From positions 1 through 40,511 of the forward strand of contig JAEZCZ010000049.1 in NCBI GenBank assembly GCA_023433305.1: a stretch of DNA of 40,511 bases, in the 5' to 3' direction. Each line of letters opens with the position of its first letter. The stretch's first letter is position 1. Positions 7,744-14,803 of this stretch are shown here, in pieces. The DNA comes from Pseudomonadota bacterium (lineage in GTDB: Bacteria > Pseudomonadota > Alphaproteobacteria > Sphingomonadales > Sphingomonadaceae). The notes below the pieces were generated by a model. The model was not told where the DNA came from and did not search any database. It saw only the letters and a program-made list of their open reading frames with translations. The position numbers and the translations under genes were made by a program.

Positions 7744-9012
7744 TCACTGACGCCCACTCCTGTTTGGAAAGCTTGGCGAGACCGCCGGAAGCGCCACTGC
7801 CTGGGCCAACCAGTCGTTCAGCTTGTCGAGGATCGGTTCGCGGCTCCAGCGCTGTTCCGCGTACTGGCGTGCGGTCGTGCCCGAGCGGCCGTGAAATTCA
7901 GGGTCATCGAGAAGATGCTCGATGGCGGTGGCCAGTGCGGGGCCATCCTCGGGGGGCACGACGAGCCCGCAGCCGTCGACTTCGCGCGCGAGCCCCGTGC
8001 CAGGGGCGGCCGTTACGACAACCGGGCGGCCGGACGCCAGCATGTTGGTGAGTTTGGACGGAAGAACCAGGTCGGCCGCGTCCGCCTTCTGGGGGAGTAA
8101 ATGCACTGTCGCCAGGCCGAGCAGGTCATTCAGCCGCTCGACGGGTTGCAGAGGCTTGAACAGGATATTTGGAAGGTCGACGGCCCGAGTCTTCAGTTCT
8201 TCGAGATACGAGCCCTCGCCGCAGATCAGGAACACGAGGTCGTCTCGCCCCCGCATTAGGCTGGCCGCGTCGAGGATCACCTCGATGCCCTGCTTGTTGC
8301 CGATGTTGCCCGAGTAGAGCGCGACATGCTTGGCGGTGATGGCCCATTCGGTCCTGAGGGGCGAGGGAGACCGAAGCGGAGAAATTCGCGACATGTCGGC
8401 CCAGTTGCGCAGTTCGTGGACCCGCGCTGCGGGCACGCCAAGATCGCGCAACTTGCGGCACATTTCCGGGCTTATGCTGCTGGCAATGTCGAACAGTGAG
8501 ACCATCGCGCGCTCGAAGCGCTGCGCGAGCCGCGCGCCGAAGGCCTTTTCATCGAGCAATCCGGTGGCGAACGCCGCGCCGACCTCGAAGTCCTGCACAT
8601 GCAGCCATGCACGGGCGCCCGAAAGCCGCGCCGCTAACCAGGCAGCGGGGCTGGCGATGATGGAGGGTGCGACCAGGACCACGTAGTCGGGCTTCATTTT
8701 CAGCGCGGCGTGGATGAGCGGAACGAAGCTCGAGAGCGCGAAGCTGACATAGTGCACGATGCGCCGGGCGCCGGTGGGCGTGGACGGGACATACATCGGG
8801 CAGCGCACAACATCGACGCCGTTCTCCGTTGCACGCTTCCACTTCAGACCCCGGTAACCGGGCCAGGTTCGCCATTGCGGATAGTAGGGTTGGGCGGTCA
8901 CGACGGTCACCTGATGGCCGCGATCGGCGAGGCCTTCTGCCAGTTTGGTGTTGCACAGGCCCGTCGAAATCATTTCAGGCGCATAGTTGATGCCGAGTAG
9001 GAGGACGCGCAC
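7744..9012 (-). CDS. GT4 family glycosyltransferase, WcaI/WbuB-like
   Basis: This 422-residue protein shows the WcaI/WbuB layout: an N-terminal RVLLLGINYAPE strand-loop, VVTAQPYYPQW, then DYVVLVAPS, and in the second domain ALYSGNIGNKQG (the nucleotide-sugar loop after the hinge), LICGEGSYLEEL and LVLPSKLTNMLASGRPVV, the E/K-rich donor-binding region of GT-B family 4. WcaI in colanic acid synthesis is a probable fucosyltransferase, and here the gene directly follows GDP-L-fucose synthase with only 4 bp between them, which fits a fucose donor. The start is GTG, with GGAG about 8 bp upstream inside the end of the previous gene. Cytoplasmic, acting on the lipid-linked repeat unit. Donor and acceptor are inferred. 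Confidence 0.85.
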   Translation of the reverse strand: MRVLLLGINYAPEMISTGLCNTKLAEGLADRGHQVTVVTAQPYYPQWRTWPGYRGLKWKRATENGVDVVRCPMYVPSTPTGARRIVHYVSFALSSFVPLIHAALKMKPDYVVLVAPSIIASPAAWLAARLSGARAWLHVQDFEVGAAFATGLLDEKAFGARLAQRFERAMVSLFDIASSISPEMCRKLRDLGVPAARVHELRNWADMSRISPLRSPSPLRTEWAITAKHVALYSGNIGNKQGIEVILDAASLMRGRDDLVFLICGEGSYLEELKTRAVDLPNILFKPLQPVERLNDLLGLATVHLLPQKADAADLVLPSKLTNMLASGRPVVVTAAPGTGLAREVDGCGLVVPPEDGPALATAIEHLLDDPEFHGRSGTTARQYAEQRWSREPILDKLNDWLAQAVALPAVSPSFPNRSGRQ

Positions 9013-9016
9013 TTCG

Positions 9017-9952
9017 TCACTCCGCCTCGTTATCGAGAAACCATTGGTAGGTCTGCGCTATGCCATCGCGAAGCCCGATCGACGGTTGCCACCCGAGGGC
9101 ATGGAGCTTGTCCGCTGACATGAGCTTGCGCGGTGTTCCATCAGGCTTGGTGCTGTCCGTGACGATCCCGCCCGAAAAGCCGACCGTCTCGCAAACCAGA
9201 CGGGTCAAATCGAGAATGGGAATGTCCTCGCCGCTGCCTACGTTCACGTGCGACGCGTCGGAGTAATGGCGCATCAGGAAGACGCAGGCATCGGCGCAGT
9301 CGTCGGCATGGAGAAACTCGCGCCGCGGACTCCCCGTGCCCCAGATCGTGATCTCCTGGTCTCCTGCCAGTTTGGCCTCGTGCGCCTTGCGGATCAGTGC
9401 CGGCAGGACGTGGCTTGATTGCAGGTCGAAGTTGTCGCCCGGACCATAGAGGTTGGTCGGCATGGCAGAGATGAAGTCGCGCCCGTACTGCTTGCGATAG
9501 GCCTGGCACAGCTTGATCCCGGCAATCTTGGCAACCGCGTACCATTCGTTCGTCGGCTCCAGCGAACCGGTCAGGAGCGACTCCTCGACGATCGGTTGCT
9601 CGGCAAATTTCGGGTAGATGCACGACGAACCGAGGAACAGCAGCTTTCCCACATCGGCGCGGTGCGCCCCGTGGATGAGATTGGCCTCGATCATCAGGTT
9701 TTCGTAGATGAAGTCCGCCGGATATGTGTCGTTGGCGAAGATGCCGCCGACCTTCGCCGCCGCGACAAAAATGGCATCGGGCCGGTTCCGGCCGAGCCAC
9801 GCGTTCACCGCGGCCGTGTCGAGCAGGTCCAGTTCCTGCCGGGTCGCGGTAAGAATCGTGCATGCCTCACGCGCGAGGCGGCGCACGATGGCGCTTCCCA
9901 CGAGACCCCTATGTCCCGCGACAAACACTGTCTTGCCAGAGAGATTGTACAT
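9017..9952 (-). CDS. fcl: GDP-L-fucose synthase
   Basis: The 311-residue protein matches GDP-4-keto-6-deoxy-mannose epimerase/reductase (Fcl/WcaG) over its full length. Features are VFVAGHRGLVGSAIVRRL (NADP-binding loop), AAKVGGIFANDTYPADF, LGSSCIYPKFAEQPI, the catalytic YAVAKIAG (Y-x-x-x-K), NLYGPGDNFD and HADDCADACVFLM. It carries out the two-step epimerisation and NADPH reduction that gives GDP-L-fucose. The partner GDP-mannose 4,6-dehydratase (gmd) is not in the window. The gene sits between a GalE-like epimerase and the WcaI-like glycosyltransferase that probably uses its product. Start ATG at 9952. Confidence 0.94.
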   Translation of the reverse strand: MYNLSGKTVFVAGHRGLVGSAIVRRLAREACTILTATRQELDLLDTAAVNAWLGRNRPDAIFVAAAKVGGIFANDTYPADFIYENLMIEANLIHGAHRADVGKLLFLGSSCIYPKFAEQPIVEESLLTGSLEPTNEWYAVAKIAGIKLCQAYRKQYGRDFISAMPTNLYGPGDNFDLQSSHVLPALIRKAHEAKLAGDQEITIWGTGSPRREFLHADDCADACVFLMRHYSDASHVNVGSGEDIPILDLTRLVCETVGFSGGIVTDSTKPDGTPRKLMSADKLHALGWQPSIGLRDGIAQTYQWFLDNEAE

Positions 9953-9992
9953 CGATCGGCCTTCGTGAAATGGGTGTCTTGCCGCCGGTGGG

Positions 9993-10970
9993 TCAGAGCA
10001 GGGCGTTCGCCCCCTCGGGCCGTGGATTATCGAGATACCACGCCACGGTCCGCTTCACGCCGTCGGCCAGGGAAACCTGAGGTTCGTAGCCGAGCCGGCG
10101 CATTTTTCCGATATCCGGACAGCGGCGCGGTGTGCCACCTTCGACCGCGGGGCCGGGGCGCGCTTCAATCGTCTGCCCGGTTGCATCGGCAATCAATTGC
10201 GCCAGGTCCCGGATCGGAACCTCTTCCATCGAACCGATGTGATAGACATTCATCGTTTCACCATTCTGCCACATGGTGACGATCCCGTTCACAATGTCGT
10301 CGACATAGCAGAAAGCCCGCGTCTCGCTGCCGTCCCCTTGCAGAACGACGTGACTTTCGCCGGCGGAAGCGGCTTCCTGGACCTTGCCGACCAACTGCGG
10401 GATCACGTGTTTCCACCCCATGTCCGGACCGTAGACGTTATGCGGTCGGAAACACTGAACTTTGGCCAGCTTGTCGCGGCAATAGTTGAACGCAATCAAC
10501 TCGGATATGATCTTCGACCCACCGTAGGAATAGCGCGGGTTGAGTGAATTGGGCAGGACCAGGGGGATGTCCTCGTTGGTCGGAACGATCGCCGGGGTTT
10601 GATACACTTCCGCCGACGAGGCGACCACCAGATCGGGCACCCCGGCCGCGACACATGCTTCGCTGACGGCGAGCGCGCCGCGTACGCCGACATCGAGCAC
10701 GAGTTCGGGCCGATTGTAGAAGTTCTCGGTGCCGTTCACGGCCGCGAGATGGAACACCACGTCGGCGCCCCGGAACACCTCGGTCAGCGCGGCTTGGTCG
10801 CGCACGTCATGGTTCGATCGTTCGATGCCACTGCCGAGACTGTCGAGACGCGACGGTCGGCCTCGGGTAAAGTTGTCGAGCGCGACAACCGAATGACCGG
10901 CTTCTGCCAGACTGCGGGTGAGATAGGCTCCGATGAAGCCTGCCGCACCGGTCACCACTGCGCGCACCAT
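9993..10970 (-). CDS. NAD-dependent nucleotide-sugar epimerase (GalE/WbpP-like)
   Basis: A 325-residue extended SDR with VTGAAGFIGAYL at the N terminus, VFHLAAVNGTENFYNRP, SSAEVYQTP and the catalytic YSYGGSK (Y-x-x-x-K), followed by RPHNVYGPDMG and RAFCYVDDIVNGI. This is the pattern of UDP-glucose/UDP-GlcNAc 4-epimerases and UDP-glucuronate-processing enzymes. Its ATG overlaps the stop of the UDP-sugar dehydrogenase as TGATG, which suggests that the two act on the same UDP-sugar, for example epimerising the uronic acid. The exact substrate cannot be told. The frame is open further upstream inside the dehydrogenase gene, but no SDR sequence lies there, so that extension is rejected. Confidence 0.85.
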   Translation of the reverse strand: MVRAVVTGAAGFIGAYLTRSLAEAGHSVVALDNFTRGRPSRLDSLGSGIERSNHDVRDQAALTEVFRGADVVFHLAAVNGTENFYNRPELVLDVGVRGALAVSEACVAAGVPDLVVASSAEVYQTPAIVPTNEDIPLVLPNSLNPRYSYGGSKIISELIAFNYCRDKLAKVQCFRPHNVYGPDMGWKHVIPQLVGKVQEAASAGESHVVLQGDGSETRAFCYVDDIVNGIVTMWQNGETMNVYHIGSMEEVPIRDLAQLIADATGQTIEARPGPAVEGGTPRRCPDIGKMRRLGYEPQVSLADGVKRTVAWYLDNPRPEGANALL

Positions 10971-12304
10971 CAAAATGCTCCTACAAGGTTGCCGACCACG
11001 AAATAGCGCCCGTTGAGCACCTCGGGTGGCTGATCGCCAAGGTTGTTCCAATAATCGTACACGAACCCGGCGGGGCGCATGCGGCTGAGGCAGGCATCCA
11101 GATCGATGCTCGAGAAGTAGGGGTGGTTGTTGGCGATCACGACCGCGTCCGCGTCGGTGCACGCGGTAAAGAAATCACCGGCCACCTCGACGTTCTGGGG
11201 CAGGGCTTCGAGGTTCTCCCTGGGAACCACGCTGTCGAATACGCGCACCGAGCCGACCTCGCTGCGGGCCAAGAGCTCGTCAATGATGTGCAGAGACATC
11301 GAACCGCGCAGATCGTCGGTTTCGGGGCGCCCCTTGAAAGCGATCCCGGCCACGGCGACGGTGAATGGCCCTTCGCCGCGCTCGCGAAGCTTGGCGACGA
11401 TCGCGTCGACCGTCTCCCGCGGCTGCCGCTCGTTGACAGTTCGCGAGGCCGCGGTGATCTCCAGATTGACGCCCAGACCCGACACCGACGAGAGCAGGAT
11501 GTGGGGATCCTTCTCGAGGCAGGGGCCGCCGACGAGCCCCGGAAGCGCCACGTCGGTTCGGCTGTAACCCAGTTTGCCGTAGCGGATTACCTCATTGGCA
11601 TTGATGCCTATCGCATCGCAGGCGCGGGCGACTTCGTTGGCAAAGGCGAAGCGGACGTCGCGCGAGGTGTTGTCGATCAGCTTGATCATCTCGGCCGTCT
11701 CCGGGTCGGAAACCCGCACCAAGGTGTTGGTCAGCCGGCTGAACAGGGCCGCGGCGAGGTCCGCGGCCCGGGGGGTCAAGCCGCCGATGATTTGCGGCAA
11801 CATGGCCAGTTCCCGCAGCGCGTCACCCTCCAGCGTGCGCTCGGGGCACATCGCCAGATGATACTCCTTGCCCGCCTGATCGAGGATCGGTTTGACGACA
11901 TTGCGCGTCGTTCCGATCCGTACCGTGGACCGCAGGATGACCGATGCCCCCTCCGGCATATGGCCTTCGACCTCCCGGGTGGCCTGCTCGATCATGTCCA
12001 GTCGGGGCTCATGGGTGCCGGCCTTCAGCGGGGTACCCACAGTGATAATGTAGTAATCCGCCGGGGGGGCTTCTGCGATCGAGGTTGTCGCCGAAAGATG
12101 GCCGCTCCTGACCGTCGACTCCAGGGCGGCGTTCAAACCGACTTCCGAAAAGTGTGGCGTGCCGGCGTTCGTTGCATGGACGACCGCTTCGCGCTTTTCC
12201 ACGCCGACGACGGGGATGCCGCGCCGGGCGAGTGCCACCGCCAAGGTTAGGCCGACATATCCAAGACCCACGACGACCACCCGGGGGGCGACAGTTTTGC
12301 TCAC
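10970..12304 (-). CDS. UDP-N-acetyl-mannosamine/glucose-type 6-dehydrogenase (WecC/WbpO-like)
   Basis: The 444-residue protein is a nucleotide-sugar dehydrogenase: VVVVGLGYVGLTLAVALA (NAD loop, about residues 8-25), TVGTPL, ILRSTVRIGTT, MCPERTLEGDAL, a central helix with EMIKLIDNTSRDV, the catalytic cysteine in GGPCLEKDPH, and a C-terminal GIAFKGRPETDDLR. It oxidises C6 of a UDP-sugar to the uronic acid with two NAD. The EGDAL and GPCLEKD forms are closer to WecC/WbpO-like enzymes than to UDP-glucose dehydrogenase, so UDP-ManNAcA or UDP-GalNAcA is the likely product. It is the first gene of the minus-strand operon. I chose GTG at 12304, with AAGGGA just upstream; the open frame beyond it is low-complexity and not family-like. 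Confidence 0.88.
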   Translation of the reverse strand: MSKTVAPRVVVVGLGYVGLTLAVALARRGIPVVGVEKREAVVHATNAGTPHFSEVGLNAALESTVRSGHLSATTSIAEAPPADYYIITVGTPLKAGTHEPRLDMIEQATREVEGHMPEGASVILRSTVRIGTTRNVVKPILDQAGKEYHLAMCPERTLEGDALRELAMLPQIIGGLTPRAADLAAALFSRLTNTLVRVSDPETAEMIKLIDNTSRDVRFAFANEVARACDAIGINANEVIRYGKLGYSRTDVALPGLVGGPCLEKDPHILLSSVSGLGVNLEITAASRTVNERQPRETVDAIVAKLRERGEGPFTVAVAGIAFKGRPETDDLRGSMSLHIIDELLARSEVGSVRVFDSVVPRENLEALPQNVEVAGDFFTACTDADAVVIANNHPYFSSIDLDACLSRMRPAGFVYDYWNNLGDQPPEVLNGRYFVVGNLVGAF

Positions 12305-12370
12305 AGGAATCCCTTCATTCGTCTGTCTGGAATTGAGGTCAGGTGTTGGCAGGCCGGCGCTCGCTTCACG

Positions 12371-12497
12371 ATTTTGCGACAGCAGAATGTTGCACTGCGG
12401 CAGCCATAGAGGCCCGCATCCATAAGGCAAGACCTTCGGCGCGGTCCAGTGGCTGGTTGGGTGCCAGACCGTACCTTGCAGCGCCCCGTCGCAAAAT
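12371..12497. promoter_or_regulatory. Perfect 10-bp inverted repeat in the divergent polysaccharide control region
   Basis: ATTTTGCGAC at 12371-12380 and its exact reverse complement GTCGCAAAAT at 12488-12497 lie in the 266-bp gap between the two divergent polysaccharide operons. Each half is 67-74 bp from the start codon it is nearest to (12304 and 12571), so the arrangement is almost symmetric. Two copies of one protein-binding half-site serving both promoters would look like this. The regulator is unknown. Confidence 0.45.
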
Positions 12498-12513
12498 GCA
12501 GACAGAGAATTTG

Positions 12514-12542
12514 TTGCGGTGCACATCGGGGAAAACTGTTAT
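12514..12542 (+). promoter_or_regulatory. Possible sigma-70-type promoter of the plus-strand export operon
   Basis: TTGCGG at 12514-12519 and TGTTAT at 12537-12542 are separated by 17 bp. The -35 box is weak and the -10 has four of six consensus bases. Transcription would begin near 12549 and leave about 22 nt before the ATG at 12571. The box lies 17 bp after the right half of the inverted repeat. Position supports it more than sequence quality. Confidence 0.35.
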
Positions 12543-12570
12543 CCAAGCGTCGAATCACGGCGGGAACAAC

Positions 12571-14055
12571 ATGCAGGTTCAGCAACAAGCGATCGCCGCT
12601 CTGCGAGGGGCGGCTCAGTCGTCCAGAAAGCCAGTGCCGCGGATTTCGCGGCTTGGCAGCGCGCTCGTTTCGGCGCGCGCGCGGTTTGCTGTATTTGCTG
12701 GTTTCCTGCTGTTGGTCGCACTCACCGGCGGCAGTTCTCGCCCCGATGTTGCTTCACTGATGGTGCTGCGGCCCGCAGCGGTACTGTTCGCGGGTTATGC
12801 TTGGCTGGTCGCTTCCCCCTCTCAGCTTGGTGCCATCCGCGTACCGTTGCTGGTGGTGGCGGGGCTCATGCTCGTGACGCTGCTGCAATTGGTCCCTTTG
12901 CCGGTCGCGATCTGGACTGGGCTGCCCCATCGCGACGACGTCCTCGAGGCGGGGGGCCTTGCCGGAATGGGCGACTTGCCACGTCCCCTTAGCTTTGATC
13001 CATCACGCACGTGGAACACGTTCTTCGCGCTTATCGTGCCGCTGGCGGCGATTTTGCTTGCCGGGATTCAGGAGCGCGGCCGGGTTATCCCATCGTTGAT
13101 GGCGGTTGGTTTGCTGAGCGTATTGTTAGGCTTCCTGCAGGCGGTCGGCGGCGGCGGGCTGGTTCTCTACGATATCACGCATCGCGGATTTCCCGTCGGC
13201 CTGTTTGCCAACAAGAACCATCAAGCGGTCCTGTTGCTGTGGTTGATGATGGCGGCCAGCTGGTTCGTAACCGTGACGGATCCGCGGCGCCTTTCCTCCG
13301 GCGCTGCCATCGGCGGCGCTTTGGCCGTGATCCTGGTTCTCTTTCCCTTGCTGGTCCTTACCGGATCACGCGCCGGCCTCGCATTGTACCCGCTCGTCCT
13401 GCTCGTTAGCGGCTGGCTCCTCTATCGCTCTCCAGCGGCAAAGTCGGTGGTGCGGGGTGTCGGCAAGCGGGCCCGCGCGATCCTCGTTGTGGCCGGTGCA
13501 TGCCTCGTAGCGCCGCTTCTGTTTGTTTTCGCCGTGCTGTGGGCTTCAGGTCGGCAGACAGCGTTGTCGCGCCTGTTCGAGCTTGAGGCGGCCGAAGATT
13601 TGCGCTGGCAGTTCACGCCGACGTTTCTGGATATGGCCCGCGACTTCCTGCCTTTCGGATCGGGGTTTGGGTCATTCGAGAAACTCTTCAGGAGTTACGA
13701 GCCGGCGAACATGTTGACGACCCGCTATATGAACCAGGTGCACAACGACTGGCTGCAATTGGTGATCGAAGGCGGGATTCCTGCCCTGACCATCGCGCTC
13801 GTCGCGCTGCTCTGGCTCCTGCGGTCAACCTGGCGCGTGTGGCGGTCGGCTGCGCCGGGCGCGCAGGCACATGCGGCGTTCCTTGGCTGCTCTATTCTTT
13901 TGTGGCTGATCGCGAGTGTCGTAGACTATCCGCTGCGTACGCCGCTCGGAGCGGCCTTGGTTGCCGCCTTGACCGCACAACTCTCGATGCTTAGCACCGC
14001 GCTTCGATCCGGCTCGCGTGGGCTGGACAGTCGCGAGCCGGCTCAGGCGCGCTGA
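12571..14055 (+). CDS. O-antigen ligase/polymerase family membrane protein (Wzy_C)
   Basis: About 494 residues with ten or more membrane segments and a large periplasmic loop in the second half. The hallmark is the VHNDWLQLVIEGG segment near residue 393, the conserved H-N-x-x-L region of the Wzy_C/WaaL superfamily, preceded by FGSGFGSF. TGSRAGL earlier supplies the basic residue expected in ligases. Such proteins join undecaprenyl-linked polysaccharide to an acceptor or polymerise it in the periplasm. It heads the wza-wzc operon, so exopolysaccharide polymerisation is as likely as ligation to lipid A core. The start at 12571 fits the likely promoter; upstream methionines in the same frame would extend it through the control region and past the inverted repeat. 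Confidence 0.82.
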   Translation: MQVQQQAIAALRGAAQSSRKPVPRISRLGSALVSARARFAVFAGFLLLVALTGGSSRPDVASLMVLRPAAVLFAGYAWLVASPSQLGAIRVPLLVVAGLMLVTLLQLVPLPVAIWTGLPHRDDVLEAGGLAGMGDLPRPLSFDPSRTWNTFFALIVPLAAILLAGIQERGRVIPSLMAVGLLSVLLGFLQAVGGGGLVLYDITHRGFPVGLFANKNHQAVLLLWLMMAASWFVTVTDPRRLSSGAAIGGALAVILVLFPLLVLTGSRAGLALYPLVLLVSGWLLYRSPAAKSVVRGVGKRARAILVVAGACLVAPLLFVFAVLWASGRQTALSRLFELEAAEDLRWQFTPTFLDMARDFLPFGSGFGSFEKLFRSYEPANMLTTRYMNQVHNDWLQLVIEGGIPALTIALVALLWLLRSTWRVWRSAAPGAQAHAAFLGCSILLWLIASVVDYPLRTPLGAALVAALTAQLSMLSTALRSGSRGLDSREPAQAR

Positions 14056-14095
14056 TGTTTCTCCTGTGTTGTTCGATTTTCGGGACCAACTCTCT

Positions 14096-14803
14096 ATGAT
14101 TCGCAAAGCCAGTCTCCTCGCGATTCTGGTCGCCCTCGGCGGCTGCGGAGGAACACCGCGGATTGCCATGGCGCCGTCGGTCGAGCCGGCACCCGCCAAC
14201 GAGCTTCCGGCTCCTGGCGGCCTGGGGGCCAATGGCGAGTACGTCTATGTTCTCGGCCCGCTCGACAAGATCAGCATCGAAGTGGACGGGATGCCCGACC
14301 TGCTGCGCGAGGTTGTCGTGGATGGCCAGGGCATGATCTCCTATCCCCTGGCGGGGTCGGTGGCCGCCCAGGGGCAGACCACAACCCAGCTGGCCAGAAC
14401 GCTAGAAGCGCGAATGCGGGAAAACTATGTCCGCGAACCGCGGGTTAGTGTCAATTTCGTGGAGCCGGTCAGTCAGGTCGTTACGGTCGATGGCGAGGTT
14501 GGCAAGCCGGGGCTCTATCCGGTCTATCGCGAAATGACCCTGATGCAGGCCGTGGCATTGGCGGGAAGCGACACGGAGTTTGCCCGCCCGACTGCGGTGC
14601 TGATCTTTCGTGAGGTTGGGGGGCAGCAGTATCTCGGCCTCTACGACCTCAAGGCCATTCGCTTTGGCAACTATGCCGACCCCAAGGTCTACCCCAACGA
14701 CAGGATCGTCGTCAGCGAGTCGGAAGCGCGCCGCTTCCTCGAGACTGTCCAGCCGTTTGTGACGCTGCTCACCACCCCCTTGATTTACCTCCTTCGACGG
14801 TGA
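14096..14803 (+). CDS. Wza-like polysaccharide export lipoprotein
   Basis: This 235-residue protein starts with a lipoprotein signal, LLAILVALGGCGG, with lipobox LGGC and lipidated C17. A Poly_export domain follows from about residue 48 (YVLGPLDKISIEV, then the DGQGMISYPLAGSV strand pair) and one SLBB domain from about 155 (VTVDGEVGKPGLYPV and LMQAVALAGS). Wza-type proteins form the outer-membrane channel through which capsule or exopolysaccharide leaves. It is shorter than E. coli Wza (about 380 residues) and has a single SLBB domain, as is common in alphaproteobacteria. The C terminus ends in a short hydrophobic LLTTPLIYLLRR stretch that may be the outer-membrane helix. The downstream kinase gene starts immediately after its stop. 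Confidence 0.92.
   Translation: MIRKASLLAILVALGGCGGTPRIAMAPSVEPAPANELPAPGGLGANGEYVYVLGPLDKISIEVDGMPDLLREVVVDGQGMISYPLAGSVAAQGQTTTQLARTLEARMRENYVREPRVSVNFVEPVSQVVTVDGEVGKPGLYPVYREMTLMQAVALAGSDTEFARPTAVLIFREVGGQQYLGLYDLKAIRFGNYADPKVYPNDRIVVSESEARRFLETVQPFVTLLTTPLIYLLRR

Noticed and set aside
12343..12570. N-terminal extension of the ligase-like protein to earlier start codons
   Set aside because: It would cross the inverted repeat and the likely promoter and adds a cysteine-rich, non-membrane stretch unlike the family.
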